The position numbers and the translations under genes were made by a program. From the NCBI GenBank assembly GCA_031259185.1, contig JAIRLV010000021.1, positions 1 through 9,608 of the forward strand: a stretch of DNA of 9,608 bases. Reading direction: 5' to 3'. The DNA comes from Elusimicrobiota bacterium (GTDB lineage: Bacteria > RUG730). The number at the start of each line of letters is the position of its first letter. The stretch's first letter is position 1. Below the pieces are notes generated by a model. The model searched no databases. It saw nothing but the letters and a program-made list of their open reading frames with translations, and was not told the origin of the DNA. Below, piece by piece: positions 1 to 7,347 of this stretch.

Positions 1-1814
1 AAGAATTCTCCCTCTTCTTCTTCTGTCATTGCTTGTTTTTGTTGTTTTTTCCAATCATCCATTGCTTTTATTAATTTAAAGAAATCTTCTTTTTTTTCTA
101 TTAAAATATCGCGCCCAAATAAATTTATTATTTTATCTTGAACTAATGGCTGTGCTTCTCCACCTTCTGGTGGTGGCATAGGCATTCCTTCTGCTGGTGA
201 TGATGGTAGTGGCATAGGAACACCTCCTCCTCCCATATCCATTCCGCCAGCACCAGCCGCTTGCCCGCCTTGAGCTTCAAGTTGTTTAAAGAGCATAATA
301 TCATTTATTTCTTTTGTTGAAAAATGCATTACGTTTTTAAGAATATATTTTGATGGGAATAATTGTGTTCCGCTCATTGCTTGGATTAATGACATTTTTT
401 GATTCATGAATTCAATATCTATTACTTCCTTCATATTTGAAGGGGGAGTAAGTTCAATTCTAAAATTTGAAAGATCTTCTCGTTTTTTCTTTTTAAAGAA
501 TAATTCTATATAAGATATTTTTGTTAAACCTTCTTCAATGTAATATTGAATTCGTTCTACAAATCTAGCAAATTTAATATCTTGCATAGCGAGGCTTCCG
601 CGAGCACCTCCACCTCCAGTATTATCATCGTTTCCAAGATATGACGGTGGAATATTTAAAGTCATAAGAATTTGATCTCTAAAATATTTTAAATCATCAA
701 TGGTGTTTAAACCTTGCCCTCCAGGAAGAGTATCAACATTTGTTCCGGTTTCTCCATCTCTTATTGGGATAAATACATCTTGTGTAATAGAAAGAGCAGC
801 TGCTTTTCTGTTTATGTTTCCATCGCTATCAAGAACTTGATTGGTGCGATAATTATCTCTTACCTTCATTACATAACGGTTTGCTTCATTTGGAGCCATA
901 TTACCTACGCCTATTTTAAATACACGTCTTTCAGGAACACGAGCTAACCTATAAACAAGTATAGCATCTTCTAACATAGTAAGTCTTCTAAATGTTCTTA
1001 CTCCAGCTTTTAGTAAGCTTCCGCCATAAGGATTAAAATCTTTATCAGTTATTTTAAAATGAATTATTTGCCAAGGCTGTAATCTATATTGGACTATTTC
1101 TTCTTTTTTATCTCTTTGTTTATCATATTCCGTAGAAGTATTAAATTGAAGAGAAGTGTTTTCTTTTGCTTTGTCGTCTGTATATGTATAAAATATTAAT
1201 TTACCGTTTTTTTCTATGCGATTTACTTTTGATGGTTCAAGATATCTTATTCTAACTATTTCTCTTGGAGTATCATAGCTATCCGGAATAACTTCATAAA
1301 AATTATCTCCATATTTTATTGTTTCATAAATTATACTCCATAATTCTTTGTTTATATTAAGGCGTTTATGCCAAAGATCTTCAAGAATATTTTTAATATC
1401 TTCGTCTTCAGAAGTTATATTTATAATGTTGCCATCATTGTTTTTTTGACAAGCATCGTCGCAAACTACTTGAAGAGCTCTATTTATGAAATTTGTATGA
1501 GACATTTCATTAAATATGTTGTAATAATTTACACGATTTTGATATTGGTCTCCAGCTTCTATGTATGAGTTATTATTTTGTTGAAAACCATTGGCAAATG
1601 AATTAAAACCAGTAAAATCAAAACCACCTATGGTGTCATTTTTATCATCAAACCTTCTATTTATTTCTTTTAGTTCTTTATCTGGTATTTCGGTTCGAAT
1701 TGATAAATCATCAGGGAATCCTGATGTTTTATTTATGTTTTGCTGTATATTATCACTTGCTTTTTGGTCAAATTGTATATTATTTGTATTGACTTCACGT
1801 CCATTAGATAACAT
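1..1814 (-). CDS. 20: Portal protein, T4 gp20-like (3' end beyond the window)
   Basis: I translated 604 residues with no stop before the left window edge. The portal is the dodecameric ring at the head vertex through which DNA enters and leaves; it docks the terminase and later the neck. Residues about 281-305 (LEDAILVYRLARVPERRVF followed by a Gly-rich GVGNM) and 361-393 (DTLPGGQ, then a YFRD...LNIPPSYL segment) correspond to the best conserved blocks of T4 gp20, so the family call is firm. WQIIHFK at 248-254 also fits the family. Residues about 514-556 form a Gly/Met/Pro-rich low-complexity linker before a charged C-terminal helix region. The start at 1814 is preceded by AAGGA about 12 bases upstream and by an AAGTTAA motif. 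The length so far already exceeds T4 gp20 (about 524 residues), which is explained by the linker and tail. Confidence 0.93.
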   Translation of the reverse strand, partial: MLSNGREVNTNNIQFDQKASDNIQQNINKTSGFPDDLSIRTEIPDKELKEINRRFDDKNDTIGGFDFTGFNSFANGFQQNNNSYIEAGDQYQNRVNYYNIFNEMSHTNFINRALQVVCDDACQKNNDGNIINITSEDEDIKNILEDLWHKRLNINKELWSIIYETIKYGDNFYEVIPDSYDTPREIVRIRYLEPSKVNRIEKNGKLIFYTYTDDKAKENTSLQFNTSTEYDKQRDKKEEIVQYRLQPWQIIHFKITDKDFNPYGGSLLKAGVRTFRRLTMLEDAILVYRLARVPERRVFKIGVGNMAPNEANRYVMKVRDNYRTNQVLDSDGNINRKAAALSITQDVFIPIRDGETGTNVDTLPGGQGLNTIDDLKYFRDQILMTLNIPPSYLGNDDNTGGGGARGSLAMQDIKFARFVERIQYYIEEGLTKISYIELFFKKKKREDLSNFRIELTPPSNMKEVIDIEFMNQKMSLIQAMSGTQLFPSKYILKNVMHFSTKEINDIMLFKQLEAQGGQAAGAGGMDMGGGGVPMPLPSSPAEGMPMPPPEGGEAQPLVQDKIINLFGRDILIEKKEDFFKLIKAMDDWKKQQKQAMTEEEEGEF

Positions 1815-1833
1815 TTTTATTATATTTCCTTAG

Positions 1834-1842
1834 AATTAACTT
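1834..1842 (-). promoter_or_regulatory. AAGTTAATT motif upstream of the portal gene
   Basis: On the minus strand AAGTTAATT is followed by CTAAGGA, the portal ribosome binding site. The heptamer ends 21 bases before the ATG. It lies just after the hsp20 terminator hairpin, where a fresh promoter would be expected. The same heptamer precedes several other genes in this window. A promoter role is inferred; no classical -35/-10 pair is seen. Confidence 0.45.
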
Positions 1843-1852
1843 TTAAGGAAAT

Positions 1853-1877
1853 AAGAGGGGCAAAAGATGCCCCTCTT
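1853..1877 (-). terminator. Hairpin terminator between hsp20 and portal
   Basis: A perfect 9-bp GC-rich stem (AAGAGGGGC pairing with GCCCCTCTT) encloses a 7-base loop, 7 bases beyond the hsp20 stop codon. It stands out strongly in this AT-rich DNA. On the minus strand the stem is followed by ATTTCCTT, a mediocre U-tract, so termination may be partial. On the plus strand the stem is followed by GAAAAAAC, so it does not look like a plus-strand terminator. It would separate hsp20 transcripts from portal transcripts. Confidence 0.7.
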
Positions 1878-1884
1878 GAAAAAA

Positions 1885-2292
1885 CTATTCTTTGAATTCT
1901 ATTTGTATTTTTTTAGTTTCTTCAACTTTGGCTGGGATTTTTAATAATAAGATTCCATCTTTTAATTTTGCTTCCGTTGCTTCTTGGTTAAATTTAGATG
2001 ATGGAATCATATATTTTGTTTTAAAAGATGATACTGATTTTCTAAATTCATCTTTTTCAGTTGTTTCTTTTTCAATTTTACTTTCTAAAAGAAGATAGTT
2101 GCCATCAAAAGATATATTAATATCTTTTTCAGTATAGCCCGGAAGTATAAATTTTAAGTTTAGATTTTTTTCATCATCTAGCCAAGAATTTACTTCTGGA
2201 AATTGATTATCTCTTTTTTCAAAGAAATAATTGAAAAATCTGTCTACATCATTGAAAAGTGATGTAGAATTAACTGGTAGCAAATCGAACAT
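1885..2292 (-). CDS. hsp20: Small heat shock protein, Hsp20/alpha-crystallin family
   Basis: This 135-residue ATP-independent holdase binds unfolding proteins and keeps them refoldable. The alpha-crystallin domain spans about residues 43-125, with the usual PGYTEKDINIS strand near 51-61 and the A-x-x-x-x-G-x-L signature at 108-115 (AKLKDGIL). A C-terminal IxI motif (IQI, 129-131), which mediates oligomer contacts in this family, is present. The N-terminal arm is short and Phe-rich. I place the start at 2292 (MFDLL...) because GGAGG sits exactly 5 bases upstream; an in-frame ATG 14 codons earlier has no comparable site. Hsp20 genes are known from T4-like cyanophages, where a role in virion folding is only suspected. 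The gene lies between terminase and portal, with its own long leader and terminator, so it may be expressed separately. It ends in TAG. Confidence 0.93.
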   Translation of the reverse strand: MFDLLPVNSTSLFNDVDRFFNYFFEKRDNQFPEVNSWLDDEKNLNLKFILPGYTEKDINISFDGNYLLLESKIEKETTEKDEFRKSVSSFKTKYMIPSSKFNQEATEAKLKDGILLLKIPAKVEETKKIQIEFKE

Positions 2293-2317
2293 TTTATCCT
2301 CCTTGTCGATTAAAAAA
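2290..2317 (-). promoter_or_regulatory. Strong hsp20 ribosome binding site with possible fourU-type cover
   Basis: AAGGAGGAT sits immediately before the chosen hsp20 ATG and decides the start. Seven bases upstream is a run of six U (complement of 2312-2317) that can pair with AAGGAG through three A-U and three G-U pairs around the loop AAUCGAC. That is the arrangement of fourU RNA thermometers, known from the small heat shock gene agsA of Salmonella. The predicted pairing is weak and U-runs are common here, so the thermometer is only a hypothesis; the ribosome binding site itself is secure. Confidence 0.4.
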
Positions 2318-2328
2318 TTTAATATATT

Positions 2329-2351
2329 TTCCACATTTAAATTGTGTGGAA
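2329..2351 (-). repeat. Inverted repeat in the hsp20 leader
   Basis: TTCCACA and TGTGGAA form a perfect 7-bp stem around a 9-base loop, ending about 25 bases upstream of the hsp20 ribosome binding site. No U-run directly follows it on the minus strand, so it is a poor terminator. It may be a leader stem-loop that stabilises or regulates the hsp20 mRNA. Confidence 0.5.
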
Positions 2352-2477
2352 TTGCTAAATAATTTATTTTATTATTATCACAATATTCTTTTTTAATTTT
2401 GTTATTTTTTTAATATTTTAAATTTATTATCTTTACTACTTTGTAAATGTATTAAGCAAAATCTTCTTTTTCTTATA

Positions 2478-2484
2478 TTAACTT
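2478..2484 (-). promoter_or_regulatory. AAGTTAA motif downstream of terminase
   Basis: The minus-strand sequence AAGTTAATATAAG begins 8 bases after the terminase stop codon. Unlike the other copies it has no start codon nearby; the next gene is hsp20, about 185 bases on. It could drive a long-leader hsp20 transcript. A promoter role is inferred. Confidence 0.35.
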
Positions 2485-2491
2485 TGTAATT

Positions 2492-4369
2492 TTATCCTAA
2501 AATCCATTTTATATCTTCCATAGATTGAATATTTGATTCTCTTAAAAATTTTTCTCTTGCTTCTTCATATATTTGAGAATCTAATGAAGTTATAGTATCT
2601 ATTTTTGTATTATCTGTATGATGTGAAACTTTATTACCATCTTCATCTATAAAAAATGAAAGTAATTCTCTGCTAGCTGCTGGGGCGTTAAAAAGAGCAA
2701 TTGCATAAGCCATTATAGCATCGTCGTGAGCACTTCCTACAGCTTCTACTTTACCACCTTCTCCAAAAACAAGTGTTTTTATTTGTCCCAATAATCTTTC
2801 ACTATAAATTTTTACTTCTTCTTCGTCATCATATAAAGTTTCTATAAATTTATTTATAATTATTTGCCTTGATTTTGTTGATGTATACCATCCAGTAAAT
2901 CTAATAACTCCAGAAGATGATTTTTTTTGTTTATATAAATTTGGATAATTTAAATCTTTATCAAGAATGGTAAACGATGATTCACCAATACTATTACTTT
3001 CAAGAAATATCATAGCTGTGTTATAATAATATCCTGTTCTTTCCGCCAAAAAAGCAAGATCATAAGTTGTACATTTTCCAATATATTCTGCTACTTGTTC
3101 GTAAGTATTTGCGTCAATAACTTCTATACAAGAACTATCTAACGATGTTCCAGTTGCTACGTCAATTCCTATTACAAATTTTTGTCCTGGTTCTGGTTGT
3201 TTCCAAATGTATAAGTTCTTAGTTGGTTTATCATTTAATATATCTTTTAAAATTGGATCTTTTAATTGTTTTTGTATTTTTTCAAATATATCATTGGTAA
3301 ATACAGTGCTTTGCATTACTACAAAGTCTCTTAATATTTCTTGCCTAAAAAGAATTTCTCCAGAAGTTTTATGTTGATTTCTTAACCAATCATTATTTTT
3401 CCAATTTTTTGCTATTGGGTCAAAGAATTTGCGAGCTTCAAAATATACATTTTTATTATTAAAATAATCTTTATTTTCAAATTCTTTTAATTCTTTATTA
3501 TATCCTTTGTATGGTAAAATACCATTTAAATCTGGGCACATCCACCAATCTATATAATAAAGCTTCGAACTATCTTTTTTATTTTCTCCGCCTTCTTGCT
3601 CAAGTTGATTTACTTGAGTCCAATAATAATATCCTTCACTGCCTTCAATATTTCCGTTTGGAGTTGAAATCATAGTAATTCTACCACCAGTTCTTGATAT
3701 AGCAGCATTAATAGATGCTATAATCCCTTGAACAATAGTATTAGTTTGATAAAATGCTAACTCGTCAAGAACTACTTCGGTAGGAGAAGTACCACGTCCA
3801 CTTGTTTTTGAGCGAGCAAAAGCTTGTATTAAACTTTTATTTGAAAATTTTAAACTTTGAACATTGTTAATTGTATTTTTTATGTTTAAAAATTGAGGAA
3901 TATGTTCAAGATTTATTTTTATTTTATCTAAAAAATCGTGTGAACTTTGAGCATCTTTACTTATTATAACTATCCATTGCGATGGAAATAATAAAGCTTT
4001 CCAAAACATAAGAAGAGCGTTTAAAGTTGACAAACCAGCTTGTCTTGTTTTGGTAAATACTACTTTTTTATAATTCATTGATTGTTTTATTATTTCTTTT
4101 TGAAAATAATAAAGTGTATCGCCTGCCGGTATTAAAGGTTTGCCTTTTAATTCAATATAACAATATTCAGATATAAAAAATAAAGGAGATATTTTACATA
4201 ATTCTTTTTCCATTCCTATGTCTACAAGGCTTATGGTTTTTTTATTATTCGCTTGTTCTAAAAATTTATTTTCGGCGTATTTTAAAAGTTCTTGAAATGT
4301 TGTTTTAATGTCATATTTTTTTATAATATTTTCATATCTTTGTTTAAATTGTAATTCTTTATTATTCAT
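2492..4369 (-). CDS. 17: Terminase large subunit, T4 gp17-like packaging ATPase and nuclease
   Basis: This 625-residue motor docks on the portal, pumps DNA into the prohead using ATP, and cuts the concatemer. T4 gp17 has 610 residues, so this looks full length. In the N-terminal ATPase, the Walker A-like loop is KTRQAGLST (107-115), Walker B with catalytic Glu is VVLDE (199-203), and the coupling motif is STPNG (235-239). In the C-terminal RNase H-fold nuclease, the acidic triad candidates are D403 (GIDVATG), E457 (FLESN) and D549/D550 (AHDDA). Walker A lacks the usual GK[ST] lysine; K107 or R109 at the loop's start probably substitutes, as in other terminases with deviant loops. The gene starts 2 bases after the upstream stop, and only a weak GAG lies before the ATG, so translational coupling is likely. 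No small terminase is recognisable in this window. Confidence 0.95.
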   Translation of the reverse strand: MNNKELQFKQRYENIIKKYDIKTTFQELLKYAENKFLEQANNKKTISLVDIGMEKELCKISPLFFISEYCYIELKGKPLIPAGDTLYYFQKEIIKQSMNYKKVVFTKTRQAGLSTLNALLMFWKALLFPSQWIVIISKDAQSSHDFLDKIKINLEHIPQFLNIKNTINNVQSLKFSNKSLIQAFARSKTSGRGTSPTEVVLDELAFYQTNTIVQGIIASINAAISRTGGRITMISTPNGNIEGSEGYYYWTQVNQLEQEGGENKKDSSKLYYIDWWMCPDLNGILPYKGYNKELKEFENKDYFNNKNVYFEARKFFDPIAKNWKNNDWLRNQHKTSGEILFRQEILRDFVVMQSTVFTNDIFEKIQKQLKDPILKDILNDKPTKNLYIWKQPEPGQKFVIGIDVATGTSLDSSCIEVIDANTYEQVAEYIGKCTTYDLAFLAERTGYYYNTAMIFLESNSIGESSFTILDKDLNYPNLYKQKKSSSGVIRFTGWYTSTKSRQIIINKFIETLYDDEEEVKIYSERLLGQIKTLVFGEGGKVEAVGSAHDDAIMAYAIALFNAPAASRELLSFFIDEDGNKVSHHTDNTKIDTITSLDSQIYEEAREKFLRESNIQSMEDIKWILG

Positions 4370-4371
4370 TT

Positions 4372-4932
4372 TTATTTATACTCATTATGTATTTTTTCTA
4401 ATATTTTTTCTCGTAAATTTTCTATTTCATTACAATTGTATATCATTTGCCCAATATTTCCTATAGGTAATATATCAAATAAATTATATTTTTTTACCAT
4501 TTCCCAATTTATTCCTTGTGGTTGTTTATAAGCATCATTTAAATACATTACGCGGATATTTTTTAATGACCATAATTTAATTACTTCAGGAGAAATGCCA
4601 GTGAAATAATAACAGGGTCTTGGAATCCAAAATGAAATACACCATACTTTTCCATAATTATCCCAATTCATTTCATTTATCAATTGTTTTTCTATTGTTT
4701 TTATAAGTTCTTCTCCAGTATAACCTAAAACACGGCTCCATTTAAATTTACTTCTTTTATTTTTTATAAGATATTGGGCGGCTTGTTTTATATTTCTGTC
4801 GGCATGGCAATGTTTGAATTTTTTTGTACTTAAACAGCTTTTACAAACATTTTTTATTCCATCTTTGCTATTAGAGTCTTTATGAAATTCTGATTCGTCT
4901 TTTTCTTTGAGACATTTTCGACAAATCTTCAT
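4372..4932 (-). CDS. Zinc-finger protein with a degenerate HNH endonuclease domain
   Basis: The 186-residue protein opens with a CxxC...CxxC zinc-binding module (C4, C7, C30, C33) of the type found at the N-terminus of many phage HNH proteins. Residues about 68-135 follow the layout of the HNH family: LGYTGEEL, then MNWDNYGK before the active-site hairpin, then WSLKNIRVM...ND, which matches the family's N-L-x-P-L-W...N segment. However, where active members read W-H-I-D-H-I-I-P, this one reads WCISFWIP (97-104), so the Asp-His pair is gone. It is therefore probably not a nuclease; it may be a decayed homing endonuclease or one kept for DNA binding. AAAGGA precedes the start, an AAGTTAATT motif lies just upstream, and its stop is 2 bases from the terminase ATG. 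HNH proteins beside terminase genes assist packaging in some siphophages, which makes the position suggestive. Confidence 0.75.
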   Translation of the reverse strand: MKICRKCLKEKDESEFHKDSNSKDGIKNVCKSCLSTKKFKHCHADRNIKQAAQYLIKNKRSKFKWSRVLGYTGEELIKTIEKQLINEMNWDNYGKVWCISFWIPRPCYYFTGISPEVIKLWSLKNIRVMYLNDAYKQPQGINWEMVKKYNLFDILPIGNIGQMIYNCNEIENLREKILEKIHNEYK

Positions 4933-4947
4933 CTTAGTTCCTTTACT

Positions 4948-4956
4948 AATTAACTT
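4948..4956 (-). promoter_or_regulatory. AAGTTAATT motif upstream of the HNH-like and terminase genes
   Basis: In the 25-base gap after the 293-aa gene, the minus strand reads AAGTTAATTAGTAAAGG, where AAAGG is the ribosome binding site of the HNH-like gene. The heptamer ends 17 bases before the ATG. It is nearly identical to the copy before the 206-aa gene (AAGTTAATTGTAAAGG). A late-promoter role for terminase expression is inferred. Confidence 0.45.
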
Positions 4957-4957
4957 T

Positions 4958-5839
4958 TTACTCTAATTTATTTTTTGGAAGATTATATCTATTTTTTTCT
5001 ATCATTAATTTACGAGCTGAATTAGGAATTCCGTCAATTTTTGATAAATCTATTAAATTACTTTCACAATTCCATACAAGCCAGCTACCAAAAGAATCAT
5101 TTTGTGGATAAGCATTTAAAACTTGATAAGCTTTATAACGATCCGTAATAATTACACAACCATTCTCAATTACATCACTGGAATTTTCATAGGTACTGTC
5201 TTTAATATCAATTTTTTTTGTTTTTCCTCTTTGAATTAATACCGGGGCTTTAGTTTTAATTGTATCAATTATATCATCATTGCCTTCATAGGAAAATTTT
5301 ATATCCATAACGTTATTATTTAACCAATTTATGAATTTTTTAACACTTTGATGTTTACTTTGATATTTGCTTATGTTTTCGTTTAAAAGAATATTTTCTT
5401 CTACAAGTAATATAAAATGATTATTTTCTATTTTTAATGTGATTGGTGTTTTTCTTTTATTTTGAATAATAATTGTCCCGTTTATTCTATCTTTTAATGA
5501 ACGTATATTTTGAACCATTCTATCAAAATTAAAACTAAAAACAAGATTTTGCTCTTGTTCTTCATAAATATTTAAATTTAATTGGGCCGTCCAAGTGTTT
5601 GTTTTATATTGGCTTCTTTGAGAAAAATGTGGAAGATATACTCTACTTATTTTTTCGGTATTATAAACTTCATCTATAGCGGTAGCGGCTTTATCATAAA
5701 GGAAAATATATGCTAATCTTCCTTGTGTCTGTATTTCTTTATCAAGTAATGAGGATTGATATGTTCTTGTTGAAGAAGATTGAAGCCAGTCAATATAATT
5801 CCAATTTTGAGTTTCTTCTTGTATTTCATCAGAAGGCAT
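4958..5839 (-). CDS. Putative neck/head-completion protein (weakly gp14-like)
   Basis: This 293-residue protein has no clear motif, signal peptide or membrane segment, and is rich in Asn, Ile and Lys. The N-terminal third follows the order seen in T4 gp14: a helix ending in E-I-Q-x-Q-G (35-40), a YIFLYDK strand, an IDEVYNTE segment (55-62) comparable to gp14's DLIFGED, then an S-R-x-Y and Arg/Tyr-rich stretch and a strand-rich domain (NLVFSFNFDRM, 98-108). In T4, gp14 joins gp13 to close the filled head, and gp13-gp17 genes are neighbours, so finding this gene near terminase fits. The resemblance is remote and could be chance; another structural role is possible. Its ATG overlaps the upstream stop as TAATG, with GAGGAG 9 bases before, which implies coupled translation with the 497-aa gene. 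Confidence 0.4.
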   Translation of the reverse strand: MPSDEIQEETQNWNYIDWLQSSSTRTYQSSLLDKEIQTQGRLAYIFLYDKAATAIDEVYNTEKISRVYLPHFSQRSQYKTNTWTAQLNLNIYEEQEQNLVFSFNFDRMVQNIRSLKDRINGTIIIQNKRKTPITLKIENNHFILLVEENILLNENISKYQSKHQSVKKFINWLNNNVMDIKFSYEGNDDIIDTIKTKAPVLIQRGKTKKIDIKDSTYENSSDVIENGCVIITDRYKAYQVLNAYPQNDSFGSWLVWNCESNLIDLSKIDGIPNSARKLMIEKNRYNLPKNKLE

Positions 5840-7332
5840 TAACCTACTCCTCTTTCACGGGCAATTCTTTTTTTATATGCTATAATAGCTTCTGAAAATA
5901 ATTTTTTATTAGTATCAGATAATACATTTATTTTATTTTTTTTTCTTTTTTCTTCATATGTTTTATATTCTGGACTTTCTTTGAAGGTATTAATTTCATC
6001 TGCTTCATTCATATTATTTTGTCTTAACATTTTAAAAAGCCAATCAAAATTTGGTTTTTTTGGCTCTTTTTCTATTAATAAGTTTATTTCTCCAGCTATA
6101 ACTTTTTTTTCTTGTTCGTTTTTTGATTCTTTTAATTTAGATAAGAGTTGTTGTTTAAATGCTTCTACTCCGCCAGTTGCTTTAGCTGCTTTTTGTAAGG
6201 TTGTCCATTTTTTATGTTTTATATTCCAATCTTCAATTTCTTCAGCCATCCAACTTTTTCTTTTTTGTGGTTTTGTATCAACCATTTTATTTTCTGGCAT
6301 TTGATTAGATATAGTATTGGTATTTTCTATAGTTTTTATTGATTTTTTTAATGTATCAAAAACATTTTGCGATACATAATAAGTATTATTAGATTTTGAA
6401 TATAATGGTGATATAACTCTTGATTTTATAATACCAAGCATATATTTTCTATAAGCTTTTTTAAGTTGTTCTGATGGAAGTGATTGAAAATCATTTTTTC
6501 CAAAAGTTTCTTCATAAAATTTAGAACGTAAAAATTCTCTAAAGAATTTTACATTCATTTCTTTAATTACTTTAGCTCTGCCTTCTTCGTTTTCTGTTCT
6601 TCCAATTGTTTTTTCACCTTCTTTAAGGTAAAAAGCTCTAATTCTATCTTCATCGCTTTCATTAGTTGTTTCTCCAGGTTGACTACTTGTTCCTATTTTA
6701 CTTGGTTTTCTTTGCCCTTTTCCAATAATAAGTTCATATGCTGTTTTTATAACACCATCTACACTTATTTGTACAGGAGTTGAATTTAATTTAAAGTCAT
6801 CAGATTGTGTTTTTTTATATTGTGGATCTGCTCCGTTTAAGTCTACATCTTGTTTGTTTATAATATGTGAATGGGAGTTAATAGCATTGCCAAGTATTTC
6901 TAACGCCTTATCTGTTTTGTCTATAAAAAATCTTTTGGCTATCGGCAATGGAGTATCTTTTATATTTTTTTTAATTACATGTACTTTTGTTTTAATATTT
7001 TTTGATAATTTTGATTCTTTTTCAGGGTCAGGCGTTGAAGATAAATTTGTTTCAACTTCTTTAGTGAATGTTGATTTTCCTTCAATGATTTTATTATCAA
7101 GGTATTCATCAATATCTATTTTTTCTTTATTTGCTGTTTTAACCATATTTAAGAATTCGGCAAAAGTTGTTGCTCCGGCTCGCTTTGCTTTATTTTTTAA
7201 TCGTTCAAAATCATATATTGAAACGCCATTATTTCTAAGCAATGTTTTGGCTATTGAATATTGTTCTGGAGTCATTCCAAGTTTCGCCATTCTTTCGTGT
7301 GCTTTTTCTGTTGATTTGCCTTCTAATAACAT
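5839..7332 (-). CDS. Lysine-rich structural-type protein of unknown function
   Basis: I do not recognise this 497-residue protein. It is very hydrophilic, strongly Lys/Glu-rich, mostly predicted helical by eye, and has no cysteine and no membrane segment. Residues 1-75 look like a compact helical domain (MTPEQYSIAKTLL, then a TTFAEFLNMVK helix); 90-130 and 205-230 look like flexible linkers. The sequence EGKST occurs twice (4-8 and 84-88), each time after two hydrophobic residues (LLE-G and IIE-G). This matches the [LI]-x-E cleavage pattern of T4-type prohead protease, so an internal or scaffold-like head protein is one guess. The start at 7332 is supported by AAGGA 7 bases upstream. The stop overlaps the next ATG by one base. 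The real coding status is secure; the role is not. Confidence 0.85.
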   Translation of the reverse strand: MLLEGKSTEKAHERMAKLGMTPEQYSIAKTLLRNNGVSIYDFERLKNKAKRAGATTFAEFLNMVKTANKEKIDIDEYLDNKIIEGKSTFTKEVETNLSSTPDPEKESKLSKNIKTKVHVIKKNIKDTPLPIAKRFFIDKTDKALEILGNAINSHSHIINKQDVDLNGADPQYKKTQSDDFKLNSTPVQISVDGVIKTAYELIIGKGQRKPSKIGTSSQPGETTNESDEDRIRAFYLKEGEKTIGRTENEEGRAKVIKEMNVKFFREFLRSKFYEETFGKNDFQSLPSEQLKKAYRKYMLGIIKSRVISPLYSKSNNTYYVSQNVFDTLKKSIKTIENTNTISNQMPENKMVDTKPQKRKSWMAEEIEDWNIKHKKWTTLQKAAKATGGVEAFKQQLLSKLKESKNEQEKKVIAGEINLLIEKEPKKPNFDWLFKMLRQNNMNEADEINTFKESPEYKTYEEKRKKNKINVLSDTNKKLFSEAIIAYKKRIARERGVG

Positions 7333-7347
7333 TTTTATATCCTTAAT

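Larger units (their letters stand above)
2293..2491 (-). other. AT-rich leader between terminase and hsp20
   Basis: This 199-bp non-coding gap is the longest in the window. It contains an AAGTTAA motif just beyond the terminase stop, a 7-bp hairpin at 2329-2351, a U-run and the hsp20 ribosome binding site. I see no credible small gene on either strand. If transcription begins near the AAGTTAA motif, hsp20 mRNA would have a leader of roughly 170-180 bases, unlike the short leaders implied for neighbouring genes. Confidence 0.6.

Noticed and set aside
714-1833. Three short plus-strand open frames across the portal region
   Set aside because: They are opposite the clearly conserved gp20-like portal and have hydrophobic, low-information translations.
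2293-2334. Upstream hsp20 start giving 14 extra residues
   Set aside because: No ribosome binding site precedes it, while GGAGG stands 5 bases before the internal ATG. The extra residues are not part of the Hsp20 family.
4373-4380. TATAAATA (minus strand), identical to the T4 late-promoter core, just before terminase
   Set aside because: It lies within the last codons and stop of the HNH-like gene, only 3 bases before the terminase ATG, so a transcript starting from it would lack the start codon.
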